DNA from: Cupriavidus basilensis | GTDB lineage: Bacteria > Pseudomonadota > Gammaproteobacteria > Burkholderiales > Burkholderiaceae | Length of the DNA stretch: 64,000 nt | Reading direction: 5' to 3' | NCBI RefSeq assembly: GCF_000832305.1 | Contig: NZ_CP010536.1 | Coordinates: 3,038,001 to 3,102,000 of the forward strand | Part shown: one piece after another, positions 9,546 through 19,484 of the stretch | Layout of the letters: each line of letters begins with the position of its first letter | Numbering within the stretch: position 1 is the stretch's first letter | Notes under the pieces: generated by a model | Databases searched by the model: none | Seen by the model: only the letters and a program-made list of their open reading frames with translations | What the model was told of the DNA's origin: nothing | Made by a program: the position numbers and the translations under genes

Positions 9546-9708
9546 CATGCCAGCGGGCTTTGTCCCGGGTGATGCCGGCGGTACCATGCCCGGCTCGGCT
9601 AGAATGGCAAATAGATGGCACCCGAAAGATGGTGCCCGGAACGGGCGATGCTGCCCCATGCAATCGCGCCAGAACCGCCCGTCACCCGCACTGCCACCCC
9701 CCCAGGCC

Positions 9709-10833
9709 ATGACCGAATCCGTCATTCCCATTTTCGACCTGCGCGACCATCGCTACCGCTCGATGACGCCAAGCATTCCGGCCGTGCTCACCGCACCGTC
9801 CGGGCTGGTTGCCGACACGCGCGGCCGCCCGCTCCATGATCTGCGCATCTCGGTCACGGATCGCTGCAATTTCCGCTGCGTCTACTGCATGCCCAAGGAA
9901 GTGTTCGACAAGGACTACACCTTCCTGCCCCATTCCGAGTTGCTGAGCTTCGAGGAAATCGAACGCGCGGCGCGCCTCTTCGTTGCGCACGGCGTCGAGA
10001 AGATCCGCCTCACCGGCGGCGAGCCGCTGCTGCGCAAGAACATCGAGAAGCTGGTGGAAATGCTGGCGCGCATCGACACCGTGTCCGGCAAGCCGCTGGA
10101 CCTCACCCTCACCACCAACGCCTCGCTGCTGGCCCGCAAGGCGCGCGCGCTGCGCGACGCAGGCCTGACGCGGGTCAGCGTGAGCCTGGACGCCATCGAC
10201 GACGCCACCTTCCGCCGCATGAACGATGTTGACTTCGCGGTGCGCGACGTGCTGGACGGCATCGAGACCGCCCAGGCGGCCGGCCTGGCGCCGATCAAGG
10301 TCAATATGGTGGTCAAGCGCGGCACCAACGACGGGGAAATCGTGCCGATGGCCGCGCATTTCCGCGGCAGCGGCATCATCATGCGCTTTATCGAGTTCAT
10401 GGACGTGGGCGCGAGCAACCACTGGCAGATGGACGAGGTGCTGCCCTCGGCCGATGTGGTGCGCCGCATCCACGCGGCCTTCCCGCTGGAAGCCATCCCA
10501 GCCAACTACAGTGGCGAGACCGCAGAGCGCTGGCGCTACCGCGACGGCGCCGGCGAGATCGGCGTGATCTCCAGCGTGACCCACGCCTTCTGCGGCGACT
10601 GCAGCCGCATCCGCCTGTCGACCGAAGGCCGGCTCTACCTGTGCCTGTTCGCCACCGAAGGCTACGACCTGCGCGCGCTGCTGCGCGGCGAGCATAGCGA
10701 CCTGGAAATCTCGAACGCCATTGCCGGGGTCTGGCAAGGCCGCACCGATCACTACTCCGAACAGCGCAGCGACCCCGCGGTGCGCCAGGCGCGCGCCGAG
10801 AACAAGATCGAGATGTCCTATATCGGCGGCTGA
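9709..10833 (+). CDS. moaA: GTP 3',8-cyclase (molybdenum cofactor biosynthesis)
   Basis: A 374-residue radical SAM enzyme catalysing the first step of molybdopterin synthesis from GTP with MoaC. The N-terminal [4Fe-4S] motif is [12 protein letters not shown] (CxxxCxxC) and the C-terminal cluster ligands are in [10 protein letters not shown] and YLCLF. The last two residues are Gly-Gly (MSYIGG), needed for activity in the family. The start is taken at [10 protein letters not shown] (9709); the open frame extends 54 codons upstream through low-complexity sequence next to the rne terminator, and an ATG at 9763 is a further option. It is first in a moaA-mobA-moeA operon. Confidence 0.94.
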   Translation: MTESVIPIFDLRDHRYRSMTPSIPAVLTAPSGLVADTRGRPLHDLRISVTDRCNFRCVYCMPKEVFDKDYTFLPHSELLSFEEIERAARLFVAHGVEKIRLTGGEPLLRKNIEKLVEMLARIDTVSGKPLDLTLTTNASLLARKARALRDAGLTRVSVSLDAIDDATFRRMNDVDFAVRDVLDGIETAQAAGLAPIKVNMVVKRGTNDGEIVPMAAHFRGSGIIMRFIEFMDVGASNHWQMDEVLPSADVVRRIHAAFPLEAIPANYSGETAERWRYRDGAGEIGVISSVTHAFCGDCSRIRLSTEGRLYLCLFATEGYDLRALLRGEHSDLEISNAIAGVWQGRTDHYSEQRSDPAVRQARAENKIEMSYIGG

Positions 10834-10879
10834 CGACAGCCGTCCCGCCCAACCCATCACCCTATCCTCCCATCCCCCG

Positions 10880-11479
10880 ATGATTTCTCGCGAAGACATT
10901 ACCGGCCTGATCCTGGCCGGCGGCAGGGGCAGCCGCATGGGCGGCACCGACAAGGGCCTGCAGCCGTTTCGCGGCGCGCCCATGGCGATGCATACGCTGC
11001 TGCGCCTGTCCGCGCAGACCGGCGGCATGCTGATCAACGCCAACCGCAACCTGGCCGCGTATGAGTCCTTCGGCGTGCCGGTGGTCACCGATTCGGTGCC
11101 GGACTTCGCCGGCCCCCTGGCTGGCATGCTGGCCGGGCTGGAACAGTGCCAGACGGGCTGGATGCTGAGCGCCCCCTGCGACTCGCCTTTCCTGCCATCC
11201 GACCTGGCCGCGCGCCTGGCGAGCGCGGTAGACGCGCAAGACGCCGAGATGGCCATCCCGGTCACCATCGACGCGGATGGCCGCCGGCAGGTCCAGCCGG
11301 TGTTTTGCCTGATGCCGGTCACGGCGCTCGACGGCCTGGTGGCTTTCCTCAACGGCGGCGGCCGCAAGATCGAAACCTGGGCCGCCTCGCACCGCCTGGC
11401 CGAAGTGCTGTTCGAAGACGCCGGCGCCTTCGCCAATATCAATACCCTGGATGAGTTGCGCACGCTCGAAGCGCGCTGA
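10880..11479 (+). CDS. mobA: Molybdenum cofactor guanylyltransferase
   Basis: A 199-residue enzyme that transfers GMP to molybdopterin to make the guanine dinucleotide cofactor. The nucleotide-binding signature LILAGGRGSRMGGTDKGL is at about residues 10-27, followed by the conserved VTDSVPDFAGPLAGMLAGL and APCDSPFLP segments. The start MISREDITG at 10880 fits the family and lies 46 bp after moaA. The next gene, moeA, begins 36 bp downstream, so all three are probably one transcript. Confidence 0.94.
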   Translation: MISREDITGLILAGGRGSRMGGTDKGLQPFRGAPMAMHTLLRLSAQTGGMLINANRNLAAYESFGVPVVTDSVPDFAGPLAGMLAGLEQCQTGWMLSAPCDSPFLPSDLAARLASAVDAQDAEMAIPVTIDADGRRQVQPVFCLMPVTALDGLVAFLNGGGRKIETWAASHRLAEVLFEDAGAFANINTLDELRTLEAR

Positions 11480-11515
11480 CAACCCAAACCAGGCCGCTGC
11501 CCCCGGGAACGGTCC

Positions 11516-12793
11516 ATGCCATCACTACAATCCGTCATTTCCTGCCTGTCCGACTACGATCCCGGCGCATTGCCGGTGGCACAGGCCAACCAGATCATCG
11601 GCGAGCTGGTCGAGCCGGTGCGCGGCACCGAGCAGGTCGCCCTGCGCGCCGCGCTCGACCGCGTGCTGGCCGAAGACGTCATCTCCAGGCTGGATGTGCC
11701 CGCGCACGACAACTCCGCCATGGACGGTTATGCGTTCGCCAGCAGCGAGTTGGCCGTGGGCGGCAACGTGGCCCTGGCTGTGGTCGGCAGCGCCTTCGCC
11801 GGCGCTGCCTGCGAGCAAGCGGTTGCGCGCGGGCAGGCAGCGCGCATCATGACGGGCGCCATCATGCCGGCCGGCTGCGACACCGTGATTCCACAGGAAT
11901 TCGTCGACGTCGAGGGCGAGCTGATTCGCTTCGATGCCAAGGCGGTACGGGCAGGCGACAACCGCCGCCTGCGGGGCGAAGACCTCGCCATCGGCCAGCC
12001 GGCACTGGCCGCCGGACGCATCCTGCAGCCGGCCGACCTCGGGCTGCTGGCGTCGCTGGGCGTGGCCGAAGTCAAGGTGCGGCGCCGCCTGCGCGTGGCG
12101 TTCTTCTCCACCGGCGACGAACTGCGCTCCATTGGCGAGCCGCTCGATGCGGGCTGCGTCTACGACTCAAACCGCTACACGCTGCACGGCATGCTGCGGC
12201 GGATGAACGTGGACCTGATCGACATGGGCGTGGTGCACGATGATCCCGCCGCGCTCGAAGCGGCGTTGCGCAGCGCGTGCGAAAACGCCGACGCGGTCAT
12301 CACCTCGGGCGGCGTCTCGGTGGGAGAAGCCGACTACACCAAGCAGATCATGGCCCAGCTTGGCGATGTGACCTTCTGGAAGATCGCCATGCGCCCCGGC
12401 CGGCCCATGGCCTTCGGCCGCATCGCTTCCCACGGCCACGAAGCGCTGCTGTTCGGCCTGCCGGGCAACCCCGTGGCGGTGATGGTGACGTTCTATCATT
12501 TCGTGCGGGCTGCCCTGCACCGCCAGATGGGCGCCAAGGTGGCACCCCTGCCGCTGATGCGCGTGCGCAGCGCCCAGGCTATCCGCAAGAAACCTGGCCG
12601 CACCGAGTACCAGCGCGGCATCCTGGCGCCTGCCCCGGAGGGCGGCTGGCAGGTTAGCATCACCGGGCAGCAGGGCTCGGGCGTGCTGCGCTCGATGAGC
12701 GAGGCCAATTGCTTCATCGTGCTAGGGCACGAACAGGGCATGGTCGCCGCCGGCGACGAGGTCGAAGTCATGCTGTTCGACGGGCTGATGTAA
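11516..12793 (+). CDS. moeA: Molybdopterin molybdenumtransferase
   Basis: A 425-residue protein that inserts molybdate into adenylated molybdopterin. The N-terminal region has the MoeA hallmark DVPAHDNSAMDGYAF (about residues 60-74), then FFSTGDEL (about 197-204), the molybdopterin-binding TSGGVSVGEADY (about 263-274) and the GLPGNPVAVMVTFYHFV loop (about 315-331). Length is normal. It is the last gene of the moaA-mobA-moeA operon. Confidence 0.94.
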   Translation: MPSLQSVISCLSDYDPGALPVAQANQIIGELVEPVRGTEQVALRAALDRVLAEDVISRLDVPAHDNSAMDGYAFASSELAVGGNVALAVVGSAFAGAACEQAVARGQAARIMTGAIMPAGCDTVIPQEFVDVEGELIRFDAKAVRAGDNRRLRGEDLAIGQPALAAGRILQPADLGLLASLGVAEVKVRRRLRVAFFSTGDELRSIGEPLDAGCVYDSNRYTLHGMLRRMNVDLIDMGVVHDDPAALEAALRSACENADAVITSGGVSVGEADYTKQIMAQLGDVTFWKIAMRPGRPMAFGRIASHGHEALLFGLPGNPVAVMVTFYHFVRAALHRQMGAKVAPLPLMRVRSAQAIRKKPGRTEYQRGILAPAPEGGWQVSITGQQGSGVLRSMSEANCFIVLGHEQGMVAAGDEVEVMLFDGLM

Positions 12794-12976
12794 GCGCTGG
12801 CAGAAAGGCCGCCACGGTACGCCGGCTGCACCTTTGTGTCGTTTTTGTGCAGCAGTTTTGCCGGGGTTTAGCAAGCAGATCGGCGGTTTTCCGTACCCCG
12901 CGAGTGCCGGACTATGCGCCGCCTCCCCCATTGGATACACTTGCGCAACATTACTTTGCTTACTGCCCAAGCTGTC

Positions 12977-13243
12977 ATGAATCAGGAGATTGCGTACCTC
13001 CACCCGGTCAAAACCGCCCGCGCGCTCGTGCTCGTGTACCTGTGCTTTTCGGTACCCATCGTCTCGCTGGGTCTGTTCGTGGCCTTTATCCGCTATGGCG
13101 ACCTGCCCGGCATCACCGTCTTCACGGCACTGATTCTCAATGCGCTGATCGGTTTCGGCCTGCTGTGGCTGGCCTGCAAGGCCTACAACTGGGTGGCAGC
13201 GCGTTTCGGCGGCATCGAGGTGACAATCCGCGACTTGCCCTGA
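12977..13243 (+). CDS. Small two-helix membrane protein of unknown function
   Basis: An 88-residue protein starting MNQEIAYLHPVKTARALV. Two hydrophobic segments are visible, about residues 16-39 (LVLVYLCFSVPIVSLGLFVAFI) and 44-66 (ITVFTALILNALIGFGLLWLACKA), with a short soluble C-terminus ending GGIEVTIRDLP. An upstream ATG at 12914 would add 21 residues with no membrane character. It lies between moeA and rmuC and ends just before a strong terminator. I do not recognise a family; codon use and regular spacing suggest a real gene. Confidence 0.7.
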   Translation: MNQEIAYLHPVKTARALVLVYLCFSVPIVSLGLFVAFIRYGDLPGITVFTALILNALIGFGLLWLACKAYNWVAARFGGIEVTIRDLP

Positions 13244-13264
13244 AGCCGCCGGCCGTCGGATCGT

Positions 13265-13296
13265 AAAAAGCGCATCGAATCGATGCGCTTTTTTTT
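13265..13296. terminator. Bidirectional terminator between membrane protein gene and rmuC
   Basis: A 13-bp perfect stem (AAAAAGCGCATCG with its complement) around an AAT loop, followed by a long T run. The A run on the other side lets it serve rmuC as well. Confidence 0.93.
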
Positions 13297-13315
13297 GCCC
13301 AGCGCGCTTTGCCCC

Positions 13316-14788
13316 TCAACCGCCCGCGGTCTCGTCATCCACCACGGCGGCCAGGCCAAGCAGTTCCTGCGCGTTCTCGCCCGGCAGCGCTTCCACGGTG
13401 CGCAGCTTGCGCTCCATCTGGCGCGTACGCACCTCAGCCTGCTCGATGTTGCGGGCAGCACGTTCCAGCGTGTCGCGGGTCTTGGCCAGCACATCGCCGA
13501 ACTTGCCGAACTCGGTCTTGACCGCGCCCAGCACCTCCCAGACTTCGCTTGAGCGGCGCTCCAGTGCGAGGGTGCGAAATCCCATCTGCAAACTGTTAAG
13601 CAACGCGGCCAGCGTGGTCGGCCCGGCTACCGTGACGCGGAAATTGCGCTGCAACAGGTCGGCCAGCCCCGGGCGCCGCAAGACTTCGGCATACAACCCC
13701 TCGGTGGGGAGAAAGAGGATGGCGAAGTCCGTGGTCGCCGGTGGCGACACATATTTCTCGGAGATCGTCTGGGCCTCGCGCTTGATCGCGGCTTCCAGTT
13801 CGCGCCCGGCCAGCGCCACGCCATCGACATCGCCGCGCTCCTGCGCGTCGAGCAGGCGCTCGTACTGTTCCTTCGGGAACTTGGCATCGATGGGCAGCCA
13901 CACCTGTCCGCCGGCAGCATCCTTGCCCGGCAGGCGAATCGCAAACTCCACGCGCGCGCCAGTATTGCGCACCGTCTCCACGTTCTTGGCGTACTGCTCG
14001 GCGGTTAGTACCTGCTCCAGCAGCATCTCCAGCTGCACTTCGCCCCATGTCCCGCGCGACTTGACGTTGGTCAGCACCCGCTTGAGGTCGCCCACGCCCT
14101 GGGCCAGCGCCTGCATTTCGCCAAGGCCCCGGTGCACCTGATCGAGCCGGTCCGAGACCAGCTTGAAGGACTCGCCCAGCCGCTGCTCCAGCGTGGCGTG
14201 CAGCTTCTCGTCGACGGTGCGGCGCATCTCCTCAAGCTTGGCCGCGTTGTTGACCTCGATCTCCTTGAGCCGCTGCTCCAGCGTGGCGCGCACTTCGCCC
14301 AGGCGGCGCTCGTTGCCCTCGGACATCTGCGCCAGTTCCTGCTGCAGCCCGTCGCCAAATCGGCGCAGCGCGCTGCCTTGCTCGTCTCGCGCCTGCTGGC
14401 CTTGTTGCAACAGGTTCTGCCGGACCTGCTCAAGCTGCTGGGCGTTGGACTCGGTCAGCTTGGCAAGCTGCTGCGCGAACATGTCGATCTGGTTGTTCTG
14501 CAGCGTGGCGATGCTGGTGAGCTGCGAGGACAGAGCCTGCTGGAAACGCATCATCTGCTGGCCGGCTTCGCCACGGCCGACGCGCGCGCTCTCAGTCACC
14601 TCGGTGCGCAGCTCACGCTCCAGGCGCTCATTGCCGCGCGCGCCTTCGGCGCGCAGATCGGCGAGCTGACGCAGCAGCTCCGGACCACCGGCGCCGTCCT
14701 GTGCCACGCGGGGTCGGAGCAGCAACACTACCAGCAGCAGCACGGCTGCCAGTGCAAGGGCCAGGGTCAACAGGGAAATCAAAGTCAT
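13316..14788 (-). CDS. rmuC: DNA recombination protein RmuC
   Basis: A 490-residue protein. It has an N-terminal transmembrane anchor (about residues 3-25, LISLLTLALALAAVLLLVVLLL), a long Gln/Glu/Leu/Arg-rich coiled coil (about 35-220) and the RmuC nuclease-like domain with TWGEVQLEMLLEQVL and FAIRLPGKD, then YISPP-type and FLPTEGLYAEVLRRPGL segments. RmuC limits inversions between short repeats in E. coli, presumably by processing DNA structures. Start and length fit the family. It ends in a terminator shared with the converging small gene. Confidence 0.92.
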   Translation of the reverse strand: MTLISLLTLALALAAVLLLVVLLLRPRVAQDGAGGPELLRQLADLRAEGARGNERLERELRTEVTESARVGRGEAGQQMMRFQQALSSQLTSIATLQNNQIDMFAQQLAKLTESNAQQLEQVRQNLLQQGQQARDEQGSALRRFGDGLQQELAQMSEGNERRLGEVRATLEQRLKEIEVNNAAKLEEMRRTVDEKLHATLEQRLGESFKLVSDRLDQVHRGLGEMQALAQGVGDLKRVLTNVKSRGTWGEVQLEMLLEQVLTAEQYAKNVETVRNTGARVEFAIRLPGKDAAGGQVWLPIDAKFPKEQYERLLDAQERGDVDGVALAGRELEAAIKREAQTISEKYVSPPATTDFAILFLPTEGLYAEVLRRPGLADLLQRNFRVTVAGPTTLAALLNSLQMGFRTLALERRSSEVWEVLGAVKTEFGKFGDVLAKTRDTLERAARNIEQAEVRTRQMERKLRTVEALPGENAQELLGLAAVVDDETAGG

Positions 14789-14820
14789 GAATAGGTTGGC
14801 AGGTGTTGGCGGCGAGAGGA

Positions 14821-15819
14821 TCAGCGGCGGCGCGCCATCACTTCGGGATTGATCACCGAAGGCGGCTGCCCTGCCTGCGGCCCCACGCCGAGCGCGGCGA
14901 TCAGGTTGTCGGCGGCCAGATCCGCCATGGCGCGGCGGGTTTTCTCCGAGGCGCTGGCGATATGCGGGGTCAGCACCACGTTGGGGACCGTCAGCAGGTC
15001 GGGATGGACCTGTGGCTCTGCCTCGAACACGTCGAGCCCGGCAGCAAAGATACGCCCCTCGCGCAGCGCCCGGGCCAGCGCAGCGTCGTCGACCACGCCG
15101 CCGCGCGCCAGGTTGACCAGCGTGGCCGACGGCTTCATCTGCGCCAGCTCGGCCGCGCCGATGCTGTGATGGCTCTGCGCGCTATACGGCAGCACCAGCA
15201 GCAGATGATCGGACTGTGCCAGCAGCTCGGCCTTGCTGACATAGCGCGCGTTCAACACGCGCTCGGTGTCCTCGGGCAAGCGGCTGCGGTTGTGATAGAG
15301 CACCGACATGCCAAACCCCGCGGCGCGGCGTGCCAGGGCCTGGCCGATGCGGCCCATGCCAAGGATGCCGAGCGTGCTGCGGTACAGGTCCATGCCGAGG
15401 AACATGTCGTAGCTCCACCGCTCCCACTTGCCAGCGCGCAGCCAGTGCTCGGACTCGGTCACGCGGCGCGCGGTCGCCATCAGCAAGGCCCAGCCGAAAT
15501 CGGCCGTGGTCTCGGTCAGCACATCGGGCGTATTGGTGGCCACGATCCCGGCGGCGGTCAGCGCCGGTACATCGAGGTTGTTGTACCCCACCGCCATGTT
15601 GCAGACCGCGCGCAAGGCCGGCAGCCCGGCTACCAGGCCGGCATCGATGCGGTCCGCGGCATTGGCCAGCACGCCGGCCTTGCCGGCGAGGCGCGCCTTG
15701 AGCGCGGCGCCGTCCAGCGCCACGTCCGGCTGGTTGTCGTCGACGTCGAAGTACTGCGCGAGCCGGTCGATCACTTCGGGAAAGACGGCGCGGGTCACGA
15801 GAACGGAAGGCTTGGTCAT
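14821..15819 (-). CDS. 2-hydroxyacid dehydrogenase (glyoxylate/2-ketogluconate reductase type)
   Basis: A 332-residue NAD(P)-dependent D-2-hydroxyacid dehydrogenase. The Rossmann motif is LGILGMGRIGQALA. The catalytic Arg is in VNLARGGVVDD, the Glu in LDVFEAEP and the His in LTPHIASASE. The substrate-side GYNNLDV loop is typical of GhrB/GyaR enzymes reducing glyoxylate, hydroxypyruvate or 2-ketogluconate; the true substrate is not certain. The start MTKPSVLVTR (15819) was chosen over a 24-residue longer frame that overlaps the upstream antiporter gene. It lies only 8 bp downstream of that gene, so the two are likely co-transcribed. Confidence 0.88.
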   Translation of the reverse strand: MTKPSVLVTRAVFPEVIDRLAQYFDVDDNQPDVALDGAALKARLAGKAGVLANAADRIDAGLVAGLPALRAVCNMAVGYNNLDVPALTAAGIVATNTPDVLTETTADFGWALLMATARRVTESEHWLRAGKWERWSYDMFLGMDLYRSTLGILGMGRIGQALARRAAGFGMSVLYHNRSRLPEDTERVLNARYVSKAELLAQSDHLLLVLPYSAQSHHSIGAAELAQMKPSATLVNLARGGVVDDAALARALREGRIFAAGLDVFEAEPQVHPDLLTVPNVVLTPHIASASEKTRRAMADLAADNLIAALGVGPQAGQPPSVINPEVMARRR

Positions 15820-15827
15820 GCTCACAC

Positions 15828-17270
15828 TCACACGTGGAAGAAGATAAAGGTCATCACCAGGAACAGTGGCACCAGCACGCAGATCGACCACAGCATGTAG
15901 CCGAAGAAGCTAGGCATGCGCACGCCGCGGCTTTCGGCAATTGCCTTGACCATCAGGTTGGGCGCGTTGCCGATATAGGTATTGGCGCCCATGAAGACGG
16001 CGCCGGCCGAGATGGCTGCGAGCGTTGAGGCGTCGCGCGTCATCAGCGTAGCGGGGTCGCCGCCTGCGGTGTTGAAGAACACCAGGTAGGTCGGCGCATT
16101 GTCCAGGAAAGACGAAAGAATGCCCGTGGCCCAGAAATACATGCTGTCGATGGGCTGGCCGCCGCTATCGCTGACCATGCGGATCACGCTGGCGAAGGCG
16201 CCGTCGGTGCCGGCCTTGAGCATGGCGATCACGGGAATGATGGTGAGGAAGATGCCGGCGAACAGCTTGCCGACTTCCAGGATCGGTTCCCAGTTGAATT
16301 CGTTGCCCGTGCGCGCCGTGATCGGCGTGATCAGCAGGGACACGAGTGCCACCACCACCAGCAACACATCGCGCACCGCCGCCGGCAGGCCGACCATGGT
16401 GCCCATCACGTTGAATTCGATACCGGGCTTCCACAGCCCGCTCATCAGCACCAAGCCCACCACCGCCAGCAGCAGCACGAAATTACGCTTGCCTTCGATG
16501 CGGATGCCCGCGGAATCGGGTGTGGGGTCCGCTGCCTGCGGCAACTCTTCTTCCTTGTTCAGGTAGTAGTGGCGATCGACGAAATAGAAAATCACCAGCA
16601 GTGCGATGCAGATAAACAGCGTCTCGGGCAGGATGTTGCGCAGGGTCCAGAAAAAATCCACGCCTTTCAGGAAACCCAGGAACAGCGGCGGATCGCCCAG
16701 CGGCGTCAGCGCGCCACCCGCATTGGCAGCCAGGAAAATAAAGAACACCACCACATGCGCCACATGCCTGCGGTTGTCATTGGCGCGCAGCAGCGGCCGG
16801 ATCAGCAGCATGGCGGCGCCGGTGGTGCCCATCAGGCTGGCCAGCACCGTGCCGAGCGCAAGCAGGCCGGTATTCAGGCGCGGCGTGCCATGCAGGTTGC
16901 CACGCACGCAGATGCCGCCGGCCACGATATAGAGTGCGGCGATCAGCGCGATAAAGGGGATGTACTCCGACAGCAGCGCGTGCACGGCATTGGCGACGGC
17001 GGCATGCATGCCGAAGGCCTGCGCGAACGGTACCAGGAACAGCACTGCCCAGGCTGCGATGATCTTGCCGTAGTGGTGATGCCAGAAGCGCGGCGCGATC
17101 AACGGAAACAGCGCGATCGACAGCAAGGTACCGGCGAAGGGCAACGCCCACATTGGCGACAGCGTGGCCCCGTCGAGATCGGCGGCATGGGCCAGGCTCG
17201 GCGCCAGCATGAACAGCAGGGTGAACAACAGCGGGGCCAGCGGGAATAGCAGTGCGGGGGCACGTCGCAT
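15828..17270 (-). CDS. NhaD-like sodium:proton antiporter / ion transporter family membrane protein
   Basis: A 480-residue inner-membrane protein with about a dozen hydrophobic segments. GGALTPLGDPPLFLGFLKGVDFFW and GTTGAAMLLIRPLLRAN are characteristic of NhaD-type Na+/H+ antiporters in the ion transporter superfamily. The N-terminus (LLFPLAPLLFTLLFMLAPSLAHAAD) looks like a cleavable signal or first helix. The start at 17270 has a GGAGAT ribosome-binding site; a longer frame is rejected. It is followed after 8 bp by a hydroxyacid dehydrogenase gene, an odd pairing that could link the exchanger to organic-acid metabolism. The ion specificity is inferred from family only. Confidence 0.82.
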   Translation of the reverse strand: MRRAPALLFPLAPLLFTLLFMLAPSLAHAADLDGATLSPMWALPFAGTLLSIALFPLIAPRFWHHHYGKIIAAWAVLFLVPFAQAFGMHAAVANAVHALLSEYIPFIALIAALYIVAGGICVRGNLHGTPRLNTGLLALGTVLASLMGTTGAAMLLIRPLLRANDNRRHVAHVVVFFIFLAANAGGALTPLGDPPLFLGFLKGVDFFWTLRNILPETLFICIALLVIFYFVDRHYYLNKEEELPQAADPTPDSAGIRIEGKRNFVLLLAVVGLVLMSGLWKPGIEFNVMGTMVGLPAAVRDVLLVVVALVSLLITPITARTGNEFNWEPILEVGKLFAGIFLTIIPVIAMLKAGTDGAFASVIRMVSDSGGQPIDSMYFWATGILSSFLDNAPTYLVFFNTAGGDPATLMTRDASTLAAISAGAVFMGANTYIGNAPNLMVKAIAESRGVRMPSFFGYMLWSICVLVPLFLVMTFIFFHV

Positions 17271-17447
17271 CGGGCGGGATCTCCTTGTATCGGATTGCGT
17301 CACCCGGGCCTGAAGGCGGCCGCGAGCGGAGAAAGCGCACGAGCCCGAGTGGCCCGGCAAGCGGGCCGCAGGCGCGCGGCGAGACCCTCAAGTGTAAAGC
17401 AATCGCCGCGCGGCTCCACCAATGCCGGACGCCCTGGGCTGCCGCGC

Positions 17448-18134
17448 TCAGTCCTGTTCGACCAGGATCACGTGCACGCGGTATGGGCCGTGCGCGCCGA
17501 GCACAATGGTCTGCTCGATGTCACCAGTGCGCGAGGGCCCGCTGATGGTATTGGTGGCACGGGGCAACTCCCCGCGCTCGCTGCGCACCAGCGCGAAGGC
17601 GTCTTCCAGGCCATCGACGATGCGCGAGACCGGCACCACCGCGATATGCGTCTCCGGCAGCAGCGCCGCCGAAGCGAAGGTCTGCGGGCCGGACAGCAGC
17701 ATCAGCGAGCCGGTCTCGGCGATCGCGCAAAAGCAGCCCGTGATACCGACCATGTCGCCATGGTCGTGATCGGCCTGCGCATCGCGGATGGGCGGGCGGC
17801 ACGCCACTGTCAAGCCCTGCCCTTGCCAGTCCAGTGCCGCCAGGCTGTCCCAGGCCACGGCACGGCGCGCCAGGCCGAGGCTGTCCAGGTAGCGCGCGGC
17901 CGCGCCCGGCACGTCGGCCATCGTGGCCACCCGCTCCACCGTGGAGGCCATTTTCTGCGCCTGTTCCTGGAAGGCCTGGATCCGGTCCACCGGCGCCGGC
18001 GGACGGGGGCCGGCGGGATGGCGCGCGAGGTAATCAGCCACCGCCGCGCGCTCGCCGTTGCTCACCCCGGGCGCGCGGCCCTGGGCGGCGCGGATGCGGG
18101 CAAAGATGCGATCGCGGGCGGAGGTGGTATCCAT
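17448..18134 (-). CDS. lutC: LUD-domain protein, LutC-like lactate utilisation subunit
   Basis: A 228-residue LUD-domain protein. The core GITGCFCAIAETGSLMLLSGP (about residues 130-150) and the C-terminal SGPSRTGDIEQTIVLGAHGP are the family signature. LutC normally works with the iron-sulfur proteins LutA and LutB in oxidising L-lactate, but neither is next to it: pncB lies upstream and the antiporter downstream. The start MDTTSARDRIFARIR (18134) fits; the longer frame runs into the pncB stop region. Either lutAB are elsewhere or this protein serves another oxidase. Confidence 0.85.
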   Translation of the reverse strand: MDTTSARDRIFARIRAAQGRAPGVSNGERAAVADYLARHPAGPRPPAPVDRIQAFQEQAQKMASTVERVATMADVPGAAARYLDSLGLARRAVAWDSLAALDWQGQGLTVACRPPIRDAQADHDHGDMVGITGCFCAIAETGSLMLLSGPQTFASAALLPETHIAVVPVSRIVDGLEDAFALVRSERGELPRATNTISGPSRTGDIEQTIVLGAHGPYRVHVILVEQD

Positions 18135-18216
18135 GGTCGGTTTCCGGAGGTTGAAGGCTTGGAGGCTTAGGGATCTGGGGGCTGCAGCAACGGCGCGCCT
18201 GCATCGCACCTGAGCG

Positions 18217-19395
18217 CTACGCCGGCGCCTTGATGCCGAACACCTGCCGCAGGTACGCGAGGTAGGCTGGATCATCGCACATGGTCTTCTCGGGCGTGTC
18301 CGACAGCTTGGCCACTGGCTGGCCATTGCAGCGGGTCATCTTGATGACGATCTGCAGCGGCGTGTAGCCAAGATCGTTGGTCAGGTTGGTGCCCACGCCG
18401 AAGGCAAGCCGGCAGCGCCCGCCAAAGCGTTCGTACAGTTCGATCACGCGCGGGATGTCGAGGCTGTCACTGAAGATCAGCGTCTTGCCCTGCGGGTCGA
18501 CACGGCCGGCGGCGTAGTGCGCCAGCATGCGTTCGCCCCAGGCGATGGGATCGCCGGAATCATGCCGCACGCCGTCGAACAGCTTGCAGAAGTACAGGTC
18601 GAAGTCACGCAGGAAGGCGTCGAAGCCATAGGTGTCGGACAAGGCAATGCCGAGGTCGCCACGGTATTCCTTGGCCCAGACTTCCAGCGCGAACACCTGC
18701 GAGTCGCGCAGCCGCGGCCCCAGGGCCTGGCAGGCCTGCAGGTATTCATGCGCCATGGTCCCGAGCGGAACCAGGTTATGCGTGCGTGCGAAATGCACGT
18801 TGCTGCTGCCGGCCAGTTGCGGGCCGAGCACTCGGCGCATGGTCTGCAACACCTCTTCCTGCCAGTCGCGCGAAAAGCGGCGACGCGAGCCGTAGTCGGC
18901 AATCACGCAGTCCGCGTGGGCAGGCATCTTCAGCAAGGCCAGTTTGTCTTCCAGGCGCTTGCGCCCCTCGCTCCAGTCAGGTTGCGGTTGGGTGCGGCGG
19001 AAATAGACCTCGTTGACAATGGCCAGCAACGGCACCTCGAACAGGATGGTATGCAGCCACGGCCCGCGAATGGTGATCTCGATCTCACCGCTGCCGGGAG
19101 CGGCGGGCGCGATCGTCACGTATTTCTCGTTGAGGTGGAACAGGTCGAGGAAGTCGACGAAATCGCTCTTGATAAAGCGTAGCTCGCGCAGGTATTGCAA
19201 CTCGTCCGGCGTAAAGCGGACCTGGCAGAGCTGCGCCACTTCTTCGCGGATCTCGTCCACGTAGGGCGTCAGATCGACCCCCGCGTTACGGCATTTGAAG
19301 CGGTATTCGACCTGTGCCGCCGGGAAGTGATGCAGCACCACCTGCATCATGGTGAACTTGTACAGGTCGGTGTCGAGCAATGAGGTAATGATCAT
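18217..19395 (-). CDS. pncB: Nicotinate phosphoribosyltransferase
   Basis: A 392-residue enzyme of the NAD salvage (Preiss-Handler) pathway joining nicotinate to PRPP with ATP hydrolysis. It begins [18 protein letters not shown], the family N-terminus. The phosphorylated histidine is in GTMAHEYLQ (H216), RHDSGDP is the conserved loop, and [19 protein letters not shown] binds phosphate. Length is typical of the proteobacterial PncB. It is followed by lutC after 83 bp. Confidence 0.94.
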   Translation of the reverse strand: MIITSLLDTDLYKFTMMQVVLHHFPAAQVEYRFKCRNAGVDLTPYVDEIREEVAQLCQVRFTPDELQYLRELRFIKSDFVDFLDLFHLNEKYVTIAPAAPGSGEIEITIRGPWLHTILFEVPLLAIVNEVYFRRTQPQPDWSEGRKRLEDKLALLKMPAHADCVIADYGSRRRFSRDWQEEVLQTMRRVLGPQLAGSSNVHFARTHNLVPLGTMAHEYLQACQALGPRLRDSQVFALEVWAKEYRGDLGIALSDTYGFDAFLRDFDLYFCKLFDGVRHDSGDPIAWGERMLAHYAAGRVDPQGKTLIFSDSLDIPRVIELYERFGGRCRLAFGVGTNLTNDLGYTPLQIVIKMTRCNGQPVAKLSDTPEKTMCDDPAYLAYLRQVFGIKAPA

Positions 19396-19484
19396 GTCGG
19401 GCCAAACGGCAGTGCCGGGTCAGAGCGTCATGCTACCCGAAAGCGCGGCGCTCAAGCCATGAAGCCGCATCGGCCACGCCGGCC

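Noticed and set aside
9546..9708. Molybdenum cofactor riboswitch upstream of moaA
   Set aside because: The 163-bp gap shows no Moco-RNA-like arrangement, and the known element is mainly described in gamma-proteobacteria and others; no support in the sequence.
9682..11538. 618-codon leftward frame opposite moaA and mobA
   Set aside because: Shadow of two well-recognised genes, with no motif of its own.
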